A stretch of 64,000 bases of DNA from Microvirga sp. 17 mud 1-3 (GCF_003151255.1 NZ_CP029481.1:3286001-3350000), one strand, 5' to 3'. Shown: positions 25,231-36,637, counted from the first letter of the stretch. Notes: generated by a model from the letters alone, not told the origin. Numbers and translations: made by a program.

Positions 25231-26327
25231 GCCGCGAAGACCTTCATGGCATCCGCAGTCCAGCCGACATGGATCGGAGCGCCGACCTCGATCCCGGCCA
25301 GAGGCCCGGCCTGAGGCAGGACCGCTCGGATTGGCTGGTCGAAACCGGCCGTGTCGATCAGAAGGCTCGAATTGGCGCCATCGAACAACACGGCTGCCAC
25401 ACGCCCCTCGAAGCGGTTCGGAAGAGCCTGCAGGCTCGTTACGTCCGATGAAAGGGCGATGGCCTCCGGCCGGACGAAGCAAAGCACCGATTTCGCCGAC
25501 ACGGCCCCCATGCCCTGGACGACGCCGCCCGAGGCGAGCCTCACCTTTGCGGTTCCGGAGGCCTCGCCGCCCCCCTCCCCGGCCCAGCGGTTCGTTTCTC
25601 CGACGAAGCTCGCCACGAAGGGCGTCATGGGGTTGTGGTAAAGCTCCCGCGGGCTTCCCACCTGCTCGAAGCGGCCCTGGTTCATCACGGCGATCCGGTC
25701 GGACATGACCAGCGCCTCGGACTGGTCGTGCGTGATGTAGACGAAGGTGGTGTTGAAGGTGGCCTGAAGTTGCTTGAGCTCGATCTTCATGTGCTCGCGC
25801 AGCTTGAGGTCGAGGGCGCCCAGCGGCTCGTCGAGAAGCACGAGTGTCGGCTCCAGCACCAGGCAGCGGGCGATGGCGACGCGCTGCCGCTGACCGCCCG
25901 ACAGGGCGGTGACCCGGCGCTCGGCAAAGCCTTTCAGACCCACGCGCTCCAGCATGAGCATCGCGCGCCGTTCCGCCTCCGCCCGCCCAACGCCCCGGCA
26001 GATCAGGCCGTAGGCCACGTTCTCGCCGACGCTCATCATGGGAAAGAGCGCCAGGCTCTGGAACACCATGTTGACCGGGCGACGGTTGGCCGGCACCCCG
26101 ACCATCGATGTGCCGCGGATGCGGATATCGCCGGATGTGGGCTCCTCGAAACCGGCGATCATGCGCATGAGCGTGGTCTTGCCGCAGCCGGACGGGCCGA
26201 GGATCGAGAAGAACTCACCAGGGGCAACGGAGAAGGACACGTCGTTCACGGCGAGGTGGGAACCGAACCGCTTGGTGACGTTGAGGAGGTCGAGATCGCT
26301 GGAGGAAGCCATGGGCACCGTACGCAT
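25227..26327 (-). CDS. polyamine-type ABC transporter ATP-binding protein, PotA-like
   Basis: ATPase of the importer, 366 residues. The nucleotide-binding domain (about 1-240) has GPSGCGKTTLMRMI, LSGGQRQRVAIARCLV and LVLLDEPLGALD. A C-terminal TOBE domain (about 280-360) of the regulatory type follows. An in-frame ATG at 26312 (MASSSDLDLL) is an equally possible start. It is separated from the binding-protein gene by a palindromic repeat. Confidence 0.92.
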   Translation of the reverse strand: MRTVPMASSSDLDLLNVTKRFGSHLAVNDVSFSVAPGEFFSILGPSGCGKTTLMRMIAGFEEPTSGDIRIRGTSMVGVPANRRPVNMVFQSLALFPMMSVGENVAYGLICRGVGRAEAERRAMLMLERVGLKGFAERRVTALSGGQRQRVAIARCLVLEPTLVLLDEPLGALDLKLREHMKIELKQLQATFNTTFVYITHDQSEALVMSDRIAVMNQGRFEQVGSPRELYHNPMTPFVASFVGETNRWAGEGGGEASGTAKVRLASGGVVQGMGAVSAKSVLCFVRPEAIALSSDVTSLQALPNRFEGRVAAVLFDGANSSLLIDTAGFDQPIRAVLPQAGPLAGIEVGAPIHVGWTADAMKVFAA

Positions 26328-26333
26328 GAAAAC

Positions 26334-26360
26334 TCATCCCCCGGCCAAGCCGGGGGATGA
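26334..26360. repeat. palindromic repeat hairpin between binding-protein and ATPase genes
   Basis: TCATCCCCCGGC and GCCGGGGGATGA pair over 12 bp around a CAA loop. It shares the TCATCCC opening with the elements at 7167 and 9702. Within this operon it also could stabilise the binding-protein message. Confidence 0.6.
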
Positions 26361-26380
26361 CAATGGCAGAGAGCGGCGCG

Positions 26381-27454
26381 TTACGAACCGGCCTTCAGGC
26401 GGTCGAGAACCTTGCCCTCGATCTCCTCGATTCCAGCCGGAACGGCCGGATACCACTTGATGTTGTCGATCGCGGCCTTCGGGAAGCTCTCGGCGAACTG
26501 GTCCTTCAGCTTGCCCTGCATCAGCTTGTCGGCGCCGTTAGAGGCCGTGAAATTGCCGGCGGACGCAGCCACCTTCGCGGCAATCTCGGGACGCATGTTG
26601 AAGTTAATCCACTTATAGGCCGCGTCGTCGTTACGGCCCTTGGCCGGGATCGCAAAGGTATCAACCCAGCCCAGCGCGCCGGATTTCGGTGCGATGAACT
26701 TGATGTCCGGATTCTCGGAATTCAGCTTCCAACCGCCCGTGTCCCAAGCCATGGCGGCGACCACTTCACCGGAGCGCAGGGCGTTCAGGAGCTGGTCCTT
26801 GCCGTCCCAGAAGAACTTCACGTTCTTCTTGCACTCGGCAAGCTTGGCGCCGACCTTCTCCATCATCTCGGCATATTTCTTCTGGTCCTTATAGGCCGCG
26901 AAGGGATCCATGCCGTTGGCGAACGCGAAGGCGATGAGCGTCGGGCGCTTGGCGCGGAAGCTCGACTTTCCGGCGACCGCGGCGCTGCAGAGATCCGGAT
27001 AGTCGGCAACGTTCGGGGCCGCCTTCGTGTTAACCACGAGCCCGTCCGTTCCCCAGATGTGCGGCACACCGTAAACCTTGCCGTCGACGGTGGTGTTCTT
27101 CTTGGTCGCCTCAAGCATCGACGCGATGAAGAGGTCGGACTTCAGCTTCGACATGTCCAGCGGCTTGTAGATGCCGAACTCCTGCTGCGGTCCAGCGATG
27201 CGGTCCTGGCTCGGCTGGACGAGATCGAAGCCAGAGCCCTGGGTGGCGCGCAGCTTCGAGATCATTTCCTCGTTGTTTGAAAGCGTGATCTCGACTTCGA
27301 TGCCGGTTTCCTTGGTGAATTGCTGCACCACGTCGGCCGGTGCGTAATCCGCCCATGTGAGGAGCCGCAGCTTCTCGGCTGCCTGCGCGCCGCCAGCGAT
27401 CATGAGGGCGGCGAAAGCCGTAGCCAGCTTCAGGCTGGCGCGTTTGGTCAACAT
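26381..27454 (-). CDS. polyamine-type ABC transporter substrate-binding protein, PotD/PotF-like
   Basis: Periplasmic receptor, 357 residues. The signal peptide (LATAFAALMIAGGAQAA) is followed by KLRLLTWADYAPADVVQQF, the standard PotD/PotF opening, and VYGVPHIWGTDGLVVN near residue 125. Conserved Trp and Asp positions such as AMAWDTGGW are seen near 230. ATG 27454 has a strong GGAGGAT site upstream. The ligand is inferred from the family; related proteins also bind agmatine or opines. Confidence 0.9.
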   Translation of the reverse strand: MLTKRASLKLATAFAALMIAGGAQAAEKLRLLTWADYAPADVVQQFTKETGIEVEITLSNNEEMISKLRATQGSGFDLVQPSQDRIAGPQQEFGIYKPLDMSKLKSDLFIASMLEATKKNTTVDGKVYGVPHIWGTDGLVVNTKAAPNVADYPDLCSAAVAGKSSFRAKRPTLIAFAFANGMDPFAAYKDQKKYAEMMEKVGAKLAECKKNVKFFWDGKDQLLNALRSGEVVAAMAWDTGGWKLNSENPDIKFIAPKSGALGWVDTFAIPAKGRNDDAAYKWINFNMRPEIAAKVAASAGNFTASNGADKLMQGKLKDQFAESFPKAAIDNIKWYPAVPAGIEEIEGKVLDRLKAGS

Positions 27455-27616
27455 CGTAATCCTCCATTATGGTCCGGGTTCGGCCCGTGTTCCCCAGTTG
27501 CAAAACTATATGACAGCCGGACGACGCGCTACTGCCTTGAAAGGATTATGCTCCGGTTTCCGAGCCGGCTCAATTTCACCTGGACGGCTGACAAGGGGCT
27601 GGGCCACGGGATATGA

Positions 27617-28585
<969 letters not shown>

Positions 28586-28609
28586 GTCCCCGCGCCGCAC
28601 CGCGATGCG

Positions 28610-29395
28610 TTACTCCGCCGTCCAGCCGCCGTCCATGGAGAGGTTGGTGCCCGTGATCTGACTGGCGGCGTCGGAGCAGAGGAACACCGCGAGGGCCGCC
28701 ACCTGGTCGGGGGTCACGAACTGCTTGGTCGGCTGAGCCTCGAGCAGGACGTCGTTGATGACCTGCTCCTTGGTCATGTTCCGCGCCTTCATGGTGTCCG
28801 GAATCTGCTTTTCGACGAGCGGCGTCCAGACATAGCCCGGACTGATGCAATTGACCGTGACACCGGAGGTGGCGGCCTCCAGCGCGACCGTTTTCGTCAG
28901 CCCGGCAATGCCGTGCTTGGCCGCCACATAAGCCGACTTGAAGGGCGAAGCGACGAGAGAATGGGCCGAGGCCGTATTGATGATGCGTCCCCACTTGCGC
29001 GCCTTCATTCCTGGAAGCGCCGCCCGGATCGCATGGAAGGCCGACGAGAGATTGATCGCGATGATCTGGTCCCATTTCTCGACGGGAAAGTCCTCAACCG
29101 GGGAGACGAACTGGATACCGGCATTGTTGACGAGGATATCGACACCCCCGAAGGTCTCCTCGGCGAGGCGGATCATACCGGCGATCTCCTCGGGCTTGGT
29201 CATGTCGGCAGGGGAGTAGATGGCCTTGACGCCGAAGCTGCCCTCGATTTCGGCCCGGTTCTTCTCGATTTCCTCGGCCGGACCGAATCCGTTCAGGACA
29301 ACAGACGCCCCCTCTTTCGCGAGGGCCCGTGCGATGGAAAGGCCGATGCCGCTGGTCGAGCCGGTGACGACGGCTGTCTTGGACTTCAAGGTCAT
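28610..29395 (-). CDS. bdhA: 3-hydroxybutyrate dehydrogenase
   Basis: NAD-dependent oxidation of D-3-hydroxybutyrate to acetoacetate, feeding polyhydroxybutyrate breakdown products into central metabolism. The classical SDR of 261 residues has GSTSGIGLSIA (cofactor), NNAGIQFVSPVEDF, the catalytic Ser region NTASAHSLVASPFKSAYVAAKHG (Ser and YxxxK) and SPGYVWTPLVEKQIPD, which is characteristic of this subfamily. ATG 29395 is preceded by GGAG. Upstream in-frame codons to 29791 lie in noncoding spacer and under pxpB. Confidence 0.93.
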   Translation of the reverse strand: MTLKSKTAVVTGSTSGIGLSIARALAKEGASVVLNGFGPAEEIEKNRAEIEGSFGVKAIYSPADMTKPEEIAGMIRLAEETFGGVDILVNNAGIQFVSPVEDFPVEKWDQIIAINLSSAFHAIRAALPGMKARKWGRIINTASAHSLVASPFKSAYVAAKHGIAGLTKTVALEAATSGVTVNCISPGYVWTPLVEKQIPDTMKARNMTKEQVINDVLLEAQPTKQFVTPDQVAALAVFLCSDAASQITGTNLSMDGGWTAE

Positions 29396-29590
29396 GACGT
29401 GCTCCGGATATCCTGATAGAGGCTTCACGCAAGGCTCTGGCATAACATGGGGCGGGCAAGCGGCGGGAGTCCATGAATTTTCTCCCTCTCCGGGGCCGAC
29501 GGACACGCTTCCGTCATGCTCTCGGGGCATTGCGTCGATCCAGGAAGAGCCATTGAACCCCTGGCCCCGATGTGAGATGGGCGATTGAGC

Positions 29591-30337
29591 ATGAACGCAT
29601 CTCTCGACAGGTCCACAGTGCAGGCACCCAGAATCCTTCCATGCGGCGATTGCGCTCTGTCGGTCGAGTTCGGGGATACCATCGACCCGGAGATCAACGG
29701 CAAGGTCCTGGCCCTGGATGACGCCCTGCGCGTAGCGGCGGTGCCGGGCATCCTCGAGACGGTTCCGACCTATCGCTCCCTGATGGTGCATTTCGACCCT
29801 ACAATGGCCGATTACGCGGGTCTGTCACAGCGGCTGCTGTCGGAAGCCCAGGCGCTGACATCGCAAACCGTCGCGGGGCGGCGCTGGAAGGTACCTGTCG
29901 TCTATGGCGGCGCCTATGGCAGCGATCTTGACGACGTGGCCGAGCGCCACGGCATGAGCCCTTCGCGCCTGATCGAGCTGCATGCCGGGGCGGTCTACCG
30001 TATCTATATGATCGGCTTCATGCCCGGCTTCGCCTATCTCGGCGGTCTCGACCCGCAACTTGCGACCCCGCGCCGTGTCCAGCCCCGCGCCAGGATCCCC
30101 GCAGGCTCCATCATCATCGGCGGAGCTCAGGCCGCCGTCGCGTCGATCGAATGCCCGAGCGGCTGGCACCTTTTGGGCCGTACCCCGGTTCGAAGCTATG
30201 CGCCGGATCGCGACCCTGTCTTCCTCTTCTCGGCCGGAGACGAGATCGTCTTCGATCCCATCGACGAAGCGCGTTGGGCAGCCCTGGAGCGCGCCGCAGA
30301 AGCCGGAGAGCCGGTCGCCGAACAGGTGACGCCATGA
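29591..30337 (+). CDS. pxpB: 5-oxoprolinase subunit PxpB
   Basis: One of three subunits of the ATP-dependent 5-oxoproline hydrolase (PxpABC) that turns pyroglutamate into glutamate. It is the KipI-type domain, about 248 residues, with the hallmark MIGFMPGFAYLGGL near residue 140 and RVQPRARIPAGSI just after. An in-frame TTG two codons upstream is possible. Its TGA overlaps the ATG of pxpC. No pxpA is present nearby. Confidence 0.9.
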   Translation: MNASLDRSTVQAPRILPCGDCALSVEFGDTIDPEINGKVLALDDALRVAAVPGILETVPTYRSLMVHFDPTMADYAGLSQRLLSEAQALTSQTVAGRRWKVPVVYGGAYGSDLDDVAERHGMSPSRLIELHAGAVYRIYMIGFMPGFAYLGGLDPQLATPRRVQPRARIPAGSIIIGGAQAAVASIECPSGWHLLGRTPVRSYAPDRDPVFLFSAGDEIVFDPIDEARWAALERAAEAGEPVAEQVTP

Positions 30338-31359
30338 CCGCCCTCGTCGTGAAGTCCTGCGGCCCCATGACGTCCCTTCAGGACCATGGGCGATACGGAT
30401 ATCAGCGCTTCGGCGTCTCGCCATCCGGCGCCATGGATCGGCGCGGCTTGGCCCTGGCCAACGCCCTTGTCGGAAACCCGCCCTGGACCGCCGCCATCGA
30501 GTTCGTGCATCTCGGCGGTATCCTGTCGGTAAGTGGCGGCGATCTCCATATCGCTGTCGCCGGCGCGGATTGCGTCCTGAAGATCGACGGCAAACCTGTC
30601 CCGCCACGCAGCACTGCGACGCTCGAGGACGGGCAGACGGCCGAGATCGGTCCTGCCAGAAGCGGGACCTTCGCCTATCTGGCCGTGGCGGGTGGCTTTT
30701 CGGCCCCTCCCCAACTTAGGAGCCAGTCCCTTCATCTTCGCTCCCGTATGGGAGGGCTCGAAGGGCGCCCGCTGCAGGCGGGAGACCTCCTTGAATGTCG
30801 GGAAACCGCTCATCCAGGGGCTCATATGCACCTTCCGGCCGATTTTGCGCAGGAGGACGGCCCTATCCGCGTCATGCTCGGGCCGCAAGACGATTACTTT
30901 GCGCCAGAAGCGATCCGCGCCTTTCTTGAGAGCGAATTCACTGTCAGCTCCCATGCGGATCGTATGGGCTTCCAGCTCACAGGTCCCACGCTGGCACATG
31001 CCAAGGGTTTCAATATCGTCTCCGACGGGATCGTCGAGGGCCATATCCAGGTGCCGGGCAGCGGTCAGCCGATTGTCCTGATGCGCGACCGCCAGACCGC
31101 CGGGGGCTACCCGAAGATCGCCACCGTGATCAGCGCCGATCTCGACCGCCTCGCACAGGTGAGGCCGGGCTCCCCGATCCGGTTCCGCGCCGTCGATCGG
31201 GACGAGGCGGTGGCCGCAGCCCGCGCCTTCAAGGCATGGGTGGAATCCCTTCCAGCTGCCCTTATTCCCCTCCGATGGACACCGACGACCGAAGATTTGC
31301 TGGCAGCCAACCTGATCGGCGGCACCGTTCACGCATTGGACCCGGTATTGCCGGAGTAA
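30334..31359 (+). CDS. pxpC: 5-oxoprolinase subunit PxpC (biotin-dependent carboxyltransferase-like)
   Basis: KipA/AHS2-type partner of PxpB, 341 residues. The opening GPMTSLQDHGRYGYQRFGVSPSGAMD is diagnostic, as is MGFQLTGPTLAHAKGFNIVSDGI near residue 210. RQTAGGYPKIATVISADLDRLAQ near 255 completes the pattern. It starts at ATG 30334 in an ATGA overlap with pxpB, so the two are made in equal amounts. The gene ends tail-to-tail with malate synthase. Confidence 0.9.
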   Translation: MTALVVKSCGPMTSLQDHGRYGYQRFGVSPSGAMDRRGLALANALVGNPPWTAAIEFVHLGGILSVSGGDLHIAVAGADCVLKIDGKPVPPRSTATLEDGQTAEIGPARSGTFAYLAVAGGFSAPPQLRSQSLHLRSRMGGLEGRPLQAGDLLECRETAHPGAHMHLPADFAQEDGPIRVMLGPQDDYFAPEAIRAFLESEFTVSSHADRMGFQLTGPTLAHAKGFNIVSDGIVEGHIQVPGSGQPIVLMRDRQTAGGYPKIATVISADLDRLAQVRPGSPIRFRAVDRDEAVAAARAFKAWVESLPAALIPLRWTPTTEDLLAANLIGGTVHALDPVLPE

Positions 31360-31407
31360 GAGACGCTCTCAGGGCCCCGTCACACAAGCCGCGCCGAGGA
31401 GCGGCGC

Positions 31408-33609
31408 CTATGATGTCCTGACGCCACTCTGCTCGATCCGGTCCGGCGCCCCCTGAGCTTTAGCCTCACGACGGCGGCGGTGCAGGATCCATTCCGTATA
31501 GCCGTTGGGCTGCTCCCGGCCTTTGAAAACCAGGTCGCAGGCAGCCTGGAAGGCAGGGCCATCGAAGCTTGGAGCCATCGGCCGATAAAGCGGATCGCCG
31601 GCATTCTGGCGGTCGACGACCTCCGCCATGCGCTTGAGCGCCTGCATCACCTGCTCCTCGGTCACGACCCCATGGAGCAGCCAGTTGGCGAGATGCTGGC
31701 TCGAGATGCGCAGGGTGGCACGGTCTTCCATGAGACCGACATCGTGGATGTCCGGCACCTTGGAGCACCCGATTCCCTGATCGACCCAGCGGACCACGTA
31801 ACCCAGGATGCCCTGGCAGTTGTTGTCGATCTCCTCCTGCACGGCCTCGGGCGCCCAGTTCGACTGGGACACGGGAATGGTCAGGATGTCGGAGAGCTTC
31901 GCGGGGGGGCGGGCCTTCAGCTCACGCTGACGGGCGTGAACGTCGACCTCGTGATAATGCAGGGCGTGAAGCGTGGCTGCCGTCGGAGACGGCACCCAGG
32001 CGGTGTTCGCTCCTGCGCGCGGATGCGCGATCTTCTGCGCCAGCATGTCGGCCATCTTGTCGGGCGCGGCCCACATGCCTTTGCCGATCTGGGCTTTGCC
32101 GGGCAGGCCACAGGCGAGACCCACATCGACGTTGTTGTCCTCGTACGCCTTGATCCACGGCATCGCCTTCATGTCGTTTTTGCGGACCATAGGGCCCGCT
32201 TCCATGGAGGTGTGGATCTCATCGCCGGTACGGTCCAGGAAGCCCGTGTTGATGAAGAAAATGCGCTCCGCGGCCGCGCGAATGGCAGCCTTCAGGTTGA
32301 CCGTGGTGCGCCGCTCTTCGTCCATGATGCCCATCTTGAGCGTATTGCGCGGCAGCGACAGCATGTCCTCCACGGCGGCGAACAGGTCGTTCGCAAAGGC
32401 CACCTCGTCCGGCCCATGCATCTTGGGCTTGACGATGTAGATCGACCCGGTGCGGCTGTTCCGGACCTCTCCCGCTCCGCGCAGGTCCTGGATTCCGATC
32501 AGGGACGTGATCGCCGCGTCGAGCACGGTTTCGGGAATTTCCCTCCCGTCCTGATCGAGAACCGCATCGGTGAACATGTGATGCCCGACGTTGCGCACGA
32601 GCATCAGGCTGCGGCCGTGGAGGCGCACCTCCTCGCCGGACGGGGCGCGATAGACGCGATCAGGATTGAGGCGCCTCTCGATCGTCCGGCCGTTCTTGTC
32701 GAAGCGCTCGACAAGATCTCCCTTCATGAGGCCGAGCCAGGTGCGATAGACCTCCACCTTGTCGTCCGCATCGACGGCCGCGACGCTGTCTTCCAGATCC
32801 ATGATTGTCGACAGGGCAGCCTCGACGATCACGTCTGCTACGCCTGCCGGATCCTCGGACCCGATTGGGCTGGTGTGGTCGACGCGGATATCGAGATGCA
32901 GGCCGTGATGGCGAAGGAGAACTCCTGAGGGCTGCCCGGCCTCGCCCTGATAGCCGACGAACTGCATTGGATCGGCAAGTCCGGTCTCCGTTCCGTCCTT
33001 GCGCCTGACCGTGAAGACCCCCTGCTCCACCGTATAAGCGACCGCATCCTTATGGCTTCCTGCCGCCAGGGGAACCGCCCGGTCGAGGAAATCCCTGACC
33101 CAGGCAACGACCTCCCCGCCCCGCACCTTGTTGTAGCCCCCGCTCCGGCCGGCTCCGCCCTCTTCGGAGATGACGTCCGTTCCATACAGGGCATCGTAGA
33201 GGGAGCCCCAGCGGGCATTGGCGGCATTCAGGGCATAGCGCGCATTGGAGACCGGCACGACGAGCTGAGGGCCGGCCAGCCGGGCAATTTCCTCATCCAC
33301 ATTTGCCGTACCGACAGAAAAAGTCGCCGGCTCAGGGCGCAGATAGCCGATTTCGCGTAGAAAATTCTCGTAATGGGCCTGATCGAAGGCCTGCCCCGCG
33401 CGGTCCCGGTGATAGGCATCGATCTGGTCCTGCAACCGGTCGCGGGTTGCAAGAAGGTCACGATTGCGGGGAGCGAAGGTTCGTACAAGACCTGCAAGAC
33501 CGCTCCAGAACCCTTCCGGCGACAGGCCTGTCCCGTCCAGGGCCTCTTCATTGACGAAATCGTAGAGGACCGGCGCAATCTGCAAACCATGCATCTGGAT
33601 ACGCTTCAT
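31408..33609 (-). CDS. glcB: malate synthase G
   Basis: Condenses glyoxylate with acetyl-CoA to malate, completing the glyoxylate route. The 733 residues match the large G isoform rather than the A isoform. Seen are [20 protein letters not shown] near residue 260, [18 protein letters not shown] near 385 (substrate loop), [18 protein letters not shown] near 535 and the C-terminal [16 protein letters not shown] 33609 is used. It is a single-gene unit in this window; no glcDEF genes are adjacent. Confidence 0.96.
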   Translation of the reverse strand: MKRIQMHGLQIAPVLYDFVNEEALDGTGLSPEGFWSGLAGLVRTFAPRNRDLLATRDRLQDQIDAYHRDRAGQAFDQAHYENFLREIGYLRPEPATFSVGTANVDEEIARLAGPQLVVPVSNARYALNAANARWGSLYDALYGTDVISEEGGAGRSGGYNKVRGGEVVAWVRDFLDRAVPLAAGSHKDAVAYTVEQGVFTVRRKDGTETGLADPMQFVGYQGEAGQPSGVLLRHHGLHLDIRVDHTSPIGSEDPAGVADVIVEAALSTIMDLEDSVAAVDADDKVEVYRTWLGLMKGDLVERFDKNGRTIERRLNPDRVYRAPSGEEVRLHGRSLMLVRNVGHHMFTDAVLDQDGREIPETVLDAAITSLIGIQDLRGAGEVRNSRTGSIYIVKPKMHGPDEVAFANDLFAAVEDMLSLPRNTLKMGIMDEERRTTVNLKAAIRAAAERIFFINTGFLDRTGDEIHTSMEAGPMVRKNDMKAMPWIKAYEDNNVDVGLACGLPGKAQIGKGMWAAPDKMADMLAQKIAHPRAGANTAWVPSPTAATLHALHYHEVDVHARQRELKARPPAKLSDILTIPVSQSNWAPEAVQEEIDNNCQGILGYVVRWVDQGIGCSKVPDIHDVGLMEDRATLRISSQHLANWLLHGVVTEEQVMQALKRMAEVVDRQNAGDPLYRPMAPSFDGPAFQAACDLVFKGREQPNGYTEWILHRRRREAKAQGAPDRIEQSGVRTS

Positions 33610-33763
33610 TATTCCCGCTTTCCTGGCCTATTCGCCCGCAGCCTATCTTAAGGCCCCTTGCGGGAAAAAGGAGGGGAGATTTACCAAAAGGTCGATAGGC
33701 CACCCTCTATCCCGCCAAGAACCCAGCCTTCGGGAGACCGGCATTGTCGGGCCGACACTCCCG

Positions 33764-35272
33764 TCAGGAGATGCGTCCGCCCTCTGGGTTGAGCGACTGG
33801 GTTGCGAGCCCATGCGCATAAAAGGCACGCTTCGCCTCATACATCGCCAGATCGGCTTTCTTCACGATGTCCTCGAGACGCTGGCCGCGATCCCCCGTGG
33901 CCATCCCTATGGCGAAGCTCAGAACTTGACCTGAATAAAACTGGTTGTTCACGACGAGCAGACGCTCGATGTTCTCCATGACCATTGCTCCCTCGCGCTC
34001 ATTGGTGCTCGGGAGAAGAAGTGCGAATTCGTCCCCGCCGATACGGGCCGCATAAGCAGGTTTCTGGATTGCCTCATTCAGAACCTCACCGGCACGACGA
34101 AGCAACGCATCCCCAGCCGCATGACCAAGCTGATCGTTCGTCGCCTTCAGGCCGTTGAGATCCGCCACGATGATCGTGACCGGGAAAGGACCCTTGCGCT
34201 CGAGACGGTTCAGCTCGTCGACGAAGAACGAGCGGTTGCAGAGCTTCGTCAGGACATCATGCTTGCCGAGATATTCCAGATAGGCCTCGGCCTTCTTGCG
34301 GGCCGTGATATCCGTCAGCGCCACCTGGACGAGAGACCAATCATGCTCGTGGCCCGGAAGGACCGAGAATTGGAGATGGAGATGCAGCTCATCGCCCAGG
34401 AGCGAGTAGTTCATCACCTCCCGTCTCTGGAAAATTCTTCCCTCCCAGAGATCGATGAGCTGCTCTCTGAAATGGGGCTGCATGTCGTCGCGAAAAACCT
34501 CGGGCAGGCTCCGAAGCAGGGTGTCCTTGTCGGGAGCGGCAAACAGTTCGAGCGTATGCTGGTTCACGTCGATCACGCGGATCTCGCTCATACAGCGCTC
34601 GACGAATTCCGGATGGACATCCGTGAACACGCGAAAATCGCTGATGCCTCTGTCACGGACCTCATCAAGGAGCCGCTTGACGCTGCTGAAATCCTCGACC
34701 CAGAGCGAAATCGGAGAGTGTTCGAAGAGGCCCCGCGCATATTCCTCGCTTTGAGCGAGCATCCGCCGGGCCGTCTCACGTTCGGTGACATCCTCGATGG
34801 CGATCAGAACCCGTTCCCAGTCATTCTCATGACCAGGAAGGATCGTCCCCTTCAGCTGAATATCGAGACGACGGCCCGACAGAGTATAGTTGACCGTGTT
34901 GCTGAAGAACTCGCCCTGCCCGTCCCAGAGCTGCACCAGCTCGTCGATATGGGTCTTCAGCATGTCATTTCGGAATATATGCCCGAGGTTCTGCACGAGG
35001 TGCGGAAGATCTTCGGCTTCAAACAGCGCCAGTGTCTTTCGATTGACCTTGAGAACACGAATACAATCGGAGCAGATCTGAACTCGGCGCGGATCTTCCT
35101 CAAGATATTCGCGCAACGAAGTAACGCCGTCGCGCCGCCATGTCTCGAAGAGGGACCTGATACCGCTGTAATCCTCGAGCCATAGGGAGACGGGCGCGAG
35201 GTCGAACATCTCGGCATCATCATTGAGGCCGCCACCGGCCTTCAGTGTAGGATCGGTTTGAGAAAGCGGCAT
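33764..35272 (-). CDS. diguanylate cyclase with two tandem PAS-like repeats
   Basis: Makes cyclic di-GMP from two GTP. A GGDEF domain occupies about residues 335-490, with active-site RIGGDEFALLL near 410 and DVLTKLCNRSFF at its start. There is no RxxD inhibitory site five residues before GGDEF. The N-terminal part is two collinear repeats exactly 160 residues apart: SLWLED/SLWVED at 29 and 189, IRVLKVN/IRVIDVN at 71 and 231, LPGHENDW/LPGHEHDW at 145 and 305. They have PAS-like strand patterns. No transmembrane segment is seen, so the sensor is cytoplasmic. The ligand is unknown. Confidence 0.9.
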   Translation of the reverse strand: MPLSQTDPTLKAGGGLNDDAEMFDLAPVSLWLEDYSGIRSLFETWRRDGVTSLREYLEEDPRRVQICSDCIRVLKVNRKTLALFEAEDLPHLVQNLGHIFRNDMLKTHIDELVQLWDGQGEFFSNTVNYTLSGRRLDIQLKGTILPGHENDWERVLIAIEDVTERETARRMLAQSEEYARGLFEHSPISLWVEDFSSVKRLLDEVRDRGISDFRVFTDVHPEFVERCMSEIRVIDVNQHTLELFAAPDKDTLLRSLPEVFRDDMQPHFREQLIDLWEGRIFQRREVMNYSLLGDELHLHLQFSVLPGHEHDWSLVQVALTDITARKKAEAYLEYLGKHDVLTKLCNRSFFVDELNRLERKGPFPVTIIVADLNGLKATNDQLGHAAGDALLRRAGEVLNEAIQKPAYAARIGGDEFALLLPSTNEREGAMVMENIERLLVVNNQFYSGQVLSFAIGMATGDRGQRLEDIVKKADLAMYEAKRAFYAHGLATQSLNPEGGRIS

Positions 35273-35293
35273 GGAGCGTCTGTCAGCCCTGGT

Positions 35294-35319
35294 GAAGGGG
35301 CATGGAGGAGTGCCCCTTC
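35294..35319. other. hairpin upstream of the diguanylate cyclase gene
   Basis: Perfect 9-bp stem GAAGGGGCA / TGCCCCTTC with an 8-base loop, 20-50 bases before the cyclase start and 90 bases after the manD stop. It could terminate the hexuronate operon or control translation of the cyclase. No T-run is present. Confidence 0.4.
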
Positions 35320-35408
35320 CATCGCTTTATCGCAAGCCGTTCCCGGAACCTAGATGGAACTTGCAGAAAGCAACTCCATATCGTTTCTATCGTGCTCGGT
35401 ATTCCGCC

Positions 35409-36617
35409 CTACCAGCTCCACATAGTGCCATCCTCAAGGCGAGCCACAGGCAGATAGGCGCGCTCATACGGATATTTGGCGGCGAGCTTCTCATCAATGT
35501 CCACCCCATGCCCGGGAGCATCTCCAGGGTAGAGGAAGCCGTCGGCAAACGTGTAAGCGTGAGGGAAGACCTCGTCCGTCTGCTCCGTATGGCGCATGTA
35601 TTCCTGAATTCCGAAATTCGGCACCCAGAGATCGAAGTGTAGGGCCGCCCCCATGCAGACGGGAGAAAGGTCGGTAGCCCCATGAGAGCCGGTTCGGACC
35701 TGATAGAGCTCGGCCAGAGCGGCAATCTTGCGGAGCTGCGTGATCCCTCCCGCGCGGACCACCGTCGTCCGGATATAGTCGATCAGCTGGTTCTGGATCA
35801 GTTCACGGCAATCGTGAATGGAGTTGAAGATCTCGCCGATCGCAATCGGCGTGACCGTGTGCTGACGGATGAGCTTGAGCGCATCCTGGTTTTCCGCGGG
35901 CGTCGGGTCCTCCATCCAGAAGAGGCGATAAGGCTCCAGGCTTTTGCCGAGCCGTGCCGCCTCGATCGGCGTCAGACGATGATGCACGTCGTGCAGGAGA
36001 TGGAAATCGGGCCCAAGGGCCTGACGCAGGGCGTCGAAAAGCTTGGGCGCGAAGTTCAGATACTTTTCGGTGGACCAGATCTGCTCTTCAGGCAGCCCCT
36101 TCGTCGCCGGTTCGTAGAACAGCTTTCCCCGTGCGATGCCATAGGCGGTGTCCAGACCGGGGACACCGGCCTGCGCGCGCACCGCCTTATAGCCGAGAGA
36201 CAGATAGTGCCCGACCGCGTCTACAGTTTCGGCAATATCCCTCCCATTGGCATGGCCATAGACCATGACCCCCGAGCGGCTCTTTCCACCGAGAAGCTGG
36301 TAAAGCGGTTGACCGGCAATCTTCGCCTTGATGTCCCAAAGCGCTGTATCGACGGCCGCAATGGCCGACATGGTCACCGGTCCGCGGCGCCAATAGGCTC
36401 CCTTGGCCAGATACTGCCAGATGTCCTCGATCTGCTGCGGATCCCGCCCGATGAGGCATGGGATCACATGCTCCTCGAGATAGGCGGCCACCGCCAGTTC
36501 ACGGCCATTCAGGGTCGCGTCACCGATCCCGTAAACGCCCTGGTCGGTCACGATCTTGAGCGTGACGAAGTTCCGGCCGGGGCAGGTTACAATGCAATAA
36601 GCTCTCTCGATCTTCAT
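35409..36617 (-). CDS. manD: D-mannonate dehydratase, enolase superfamily (ManD)
   Basis: Dehydrates D-mannonate to 2-keto-3-deoxy-D-gluconate. It is the ManD/RspA type, 402 residues, and unrelated to classical UxuA. The N-terminal capping domain has [22 protein letters not shown]; the barrel has [22 protein letters not shown] near residue 211, FWMEDPTP near 235 and [14 protein letters not shown] near 260, with metal ligands Asp, Glu, Glu. [18 protein letters not shown] near 310 is typical of ManD. It is the last gene of the hexuronate operon, 20 bases after uxuB. Confidence 0.9.
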   Translation of the reverse strand: MKIERAYCIVTCPGRNFVTLKIVTDQGVYGIGDATLNGRELAVAAYLEEHVIPCLIGRDPQQIEDIWQYLAKGAYWRRGPVTMSAIAAVDTALWDIKAKIAGQPLYQLLGGKSRSGVMVYGHANGRDIAETVDAVGHYLSLGYKAVRAQAGVPGLDTAYGIARGKLFYEPATKGLPEEQIWSTEKYLNFAPKLFDALRQALGPDFHLLHDVHHRLTPIEAARLGKSLEPYRLFWMEDPTPAENQDALKLIRQHTVTPIAIGEIFNSIHDCRELIQNQLIDYIRTTVVRAGGITQLRKIAALAELYQVRTGSHGATDLSPVCMGAALHFDLWVPNFGIQEYMRHTEQTDEVFPHAYTFADGFLYPGDAPGHGVDIDEKLAAKYPYERAYLPVARLEDGTMWSW

Positions 36618-36637
36618 GGTCGCTTCCGGAAATCTCG

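Noticed and set aside
29396..29791. N-terminal extension of the 3-hydroxybutyrate dehydrogenase
   Set aside because: SDR proteins start just before the GSTSGIG motif; the extension runs through spacer and under pxpB and has no targeting signal.
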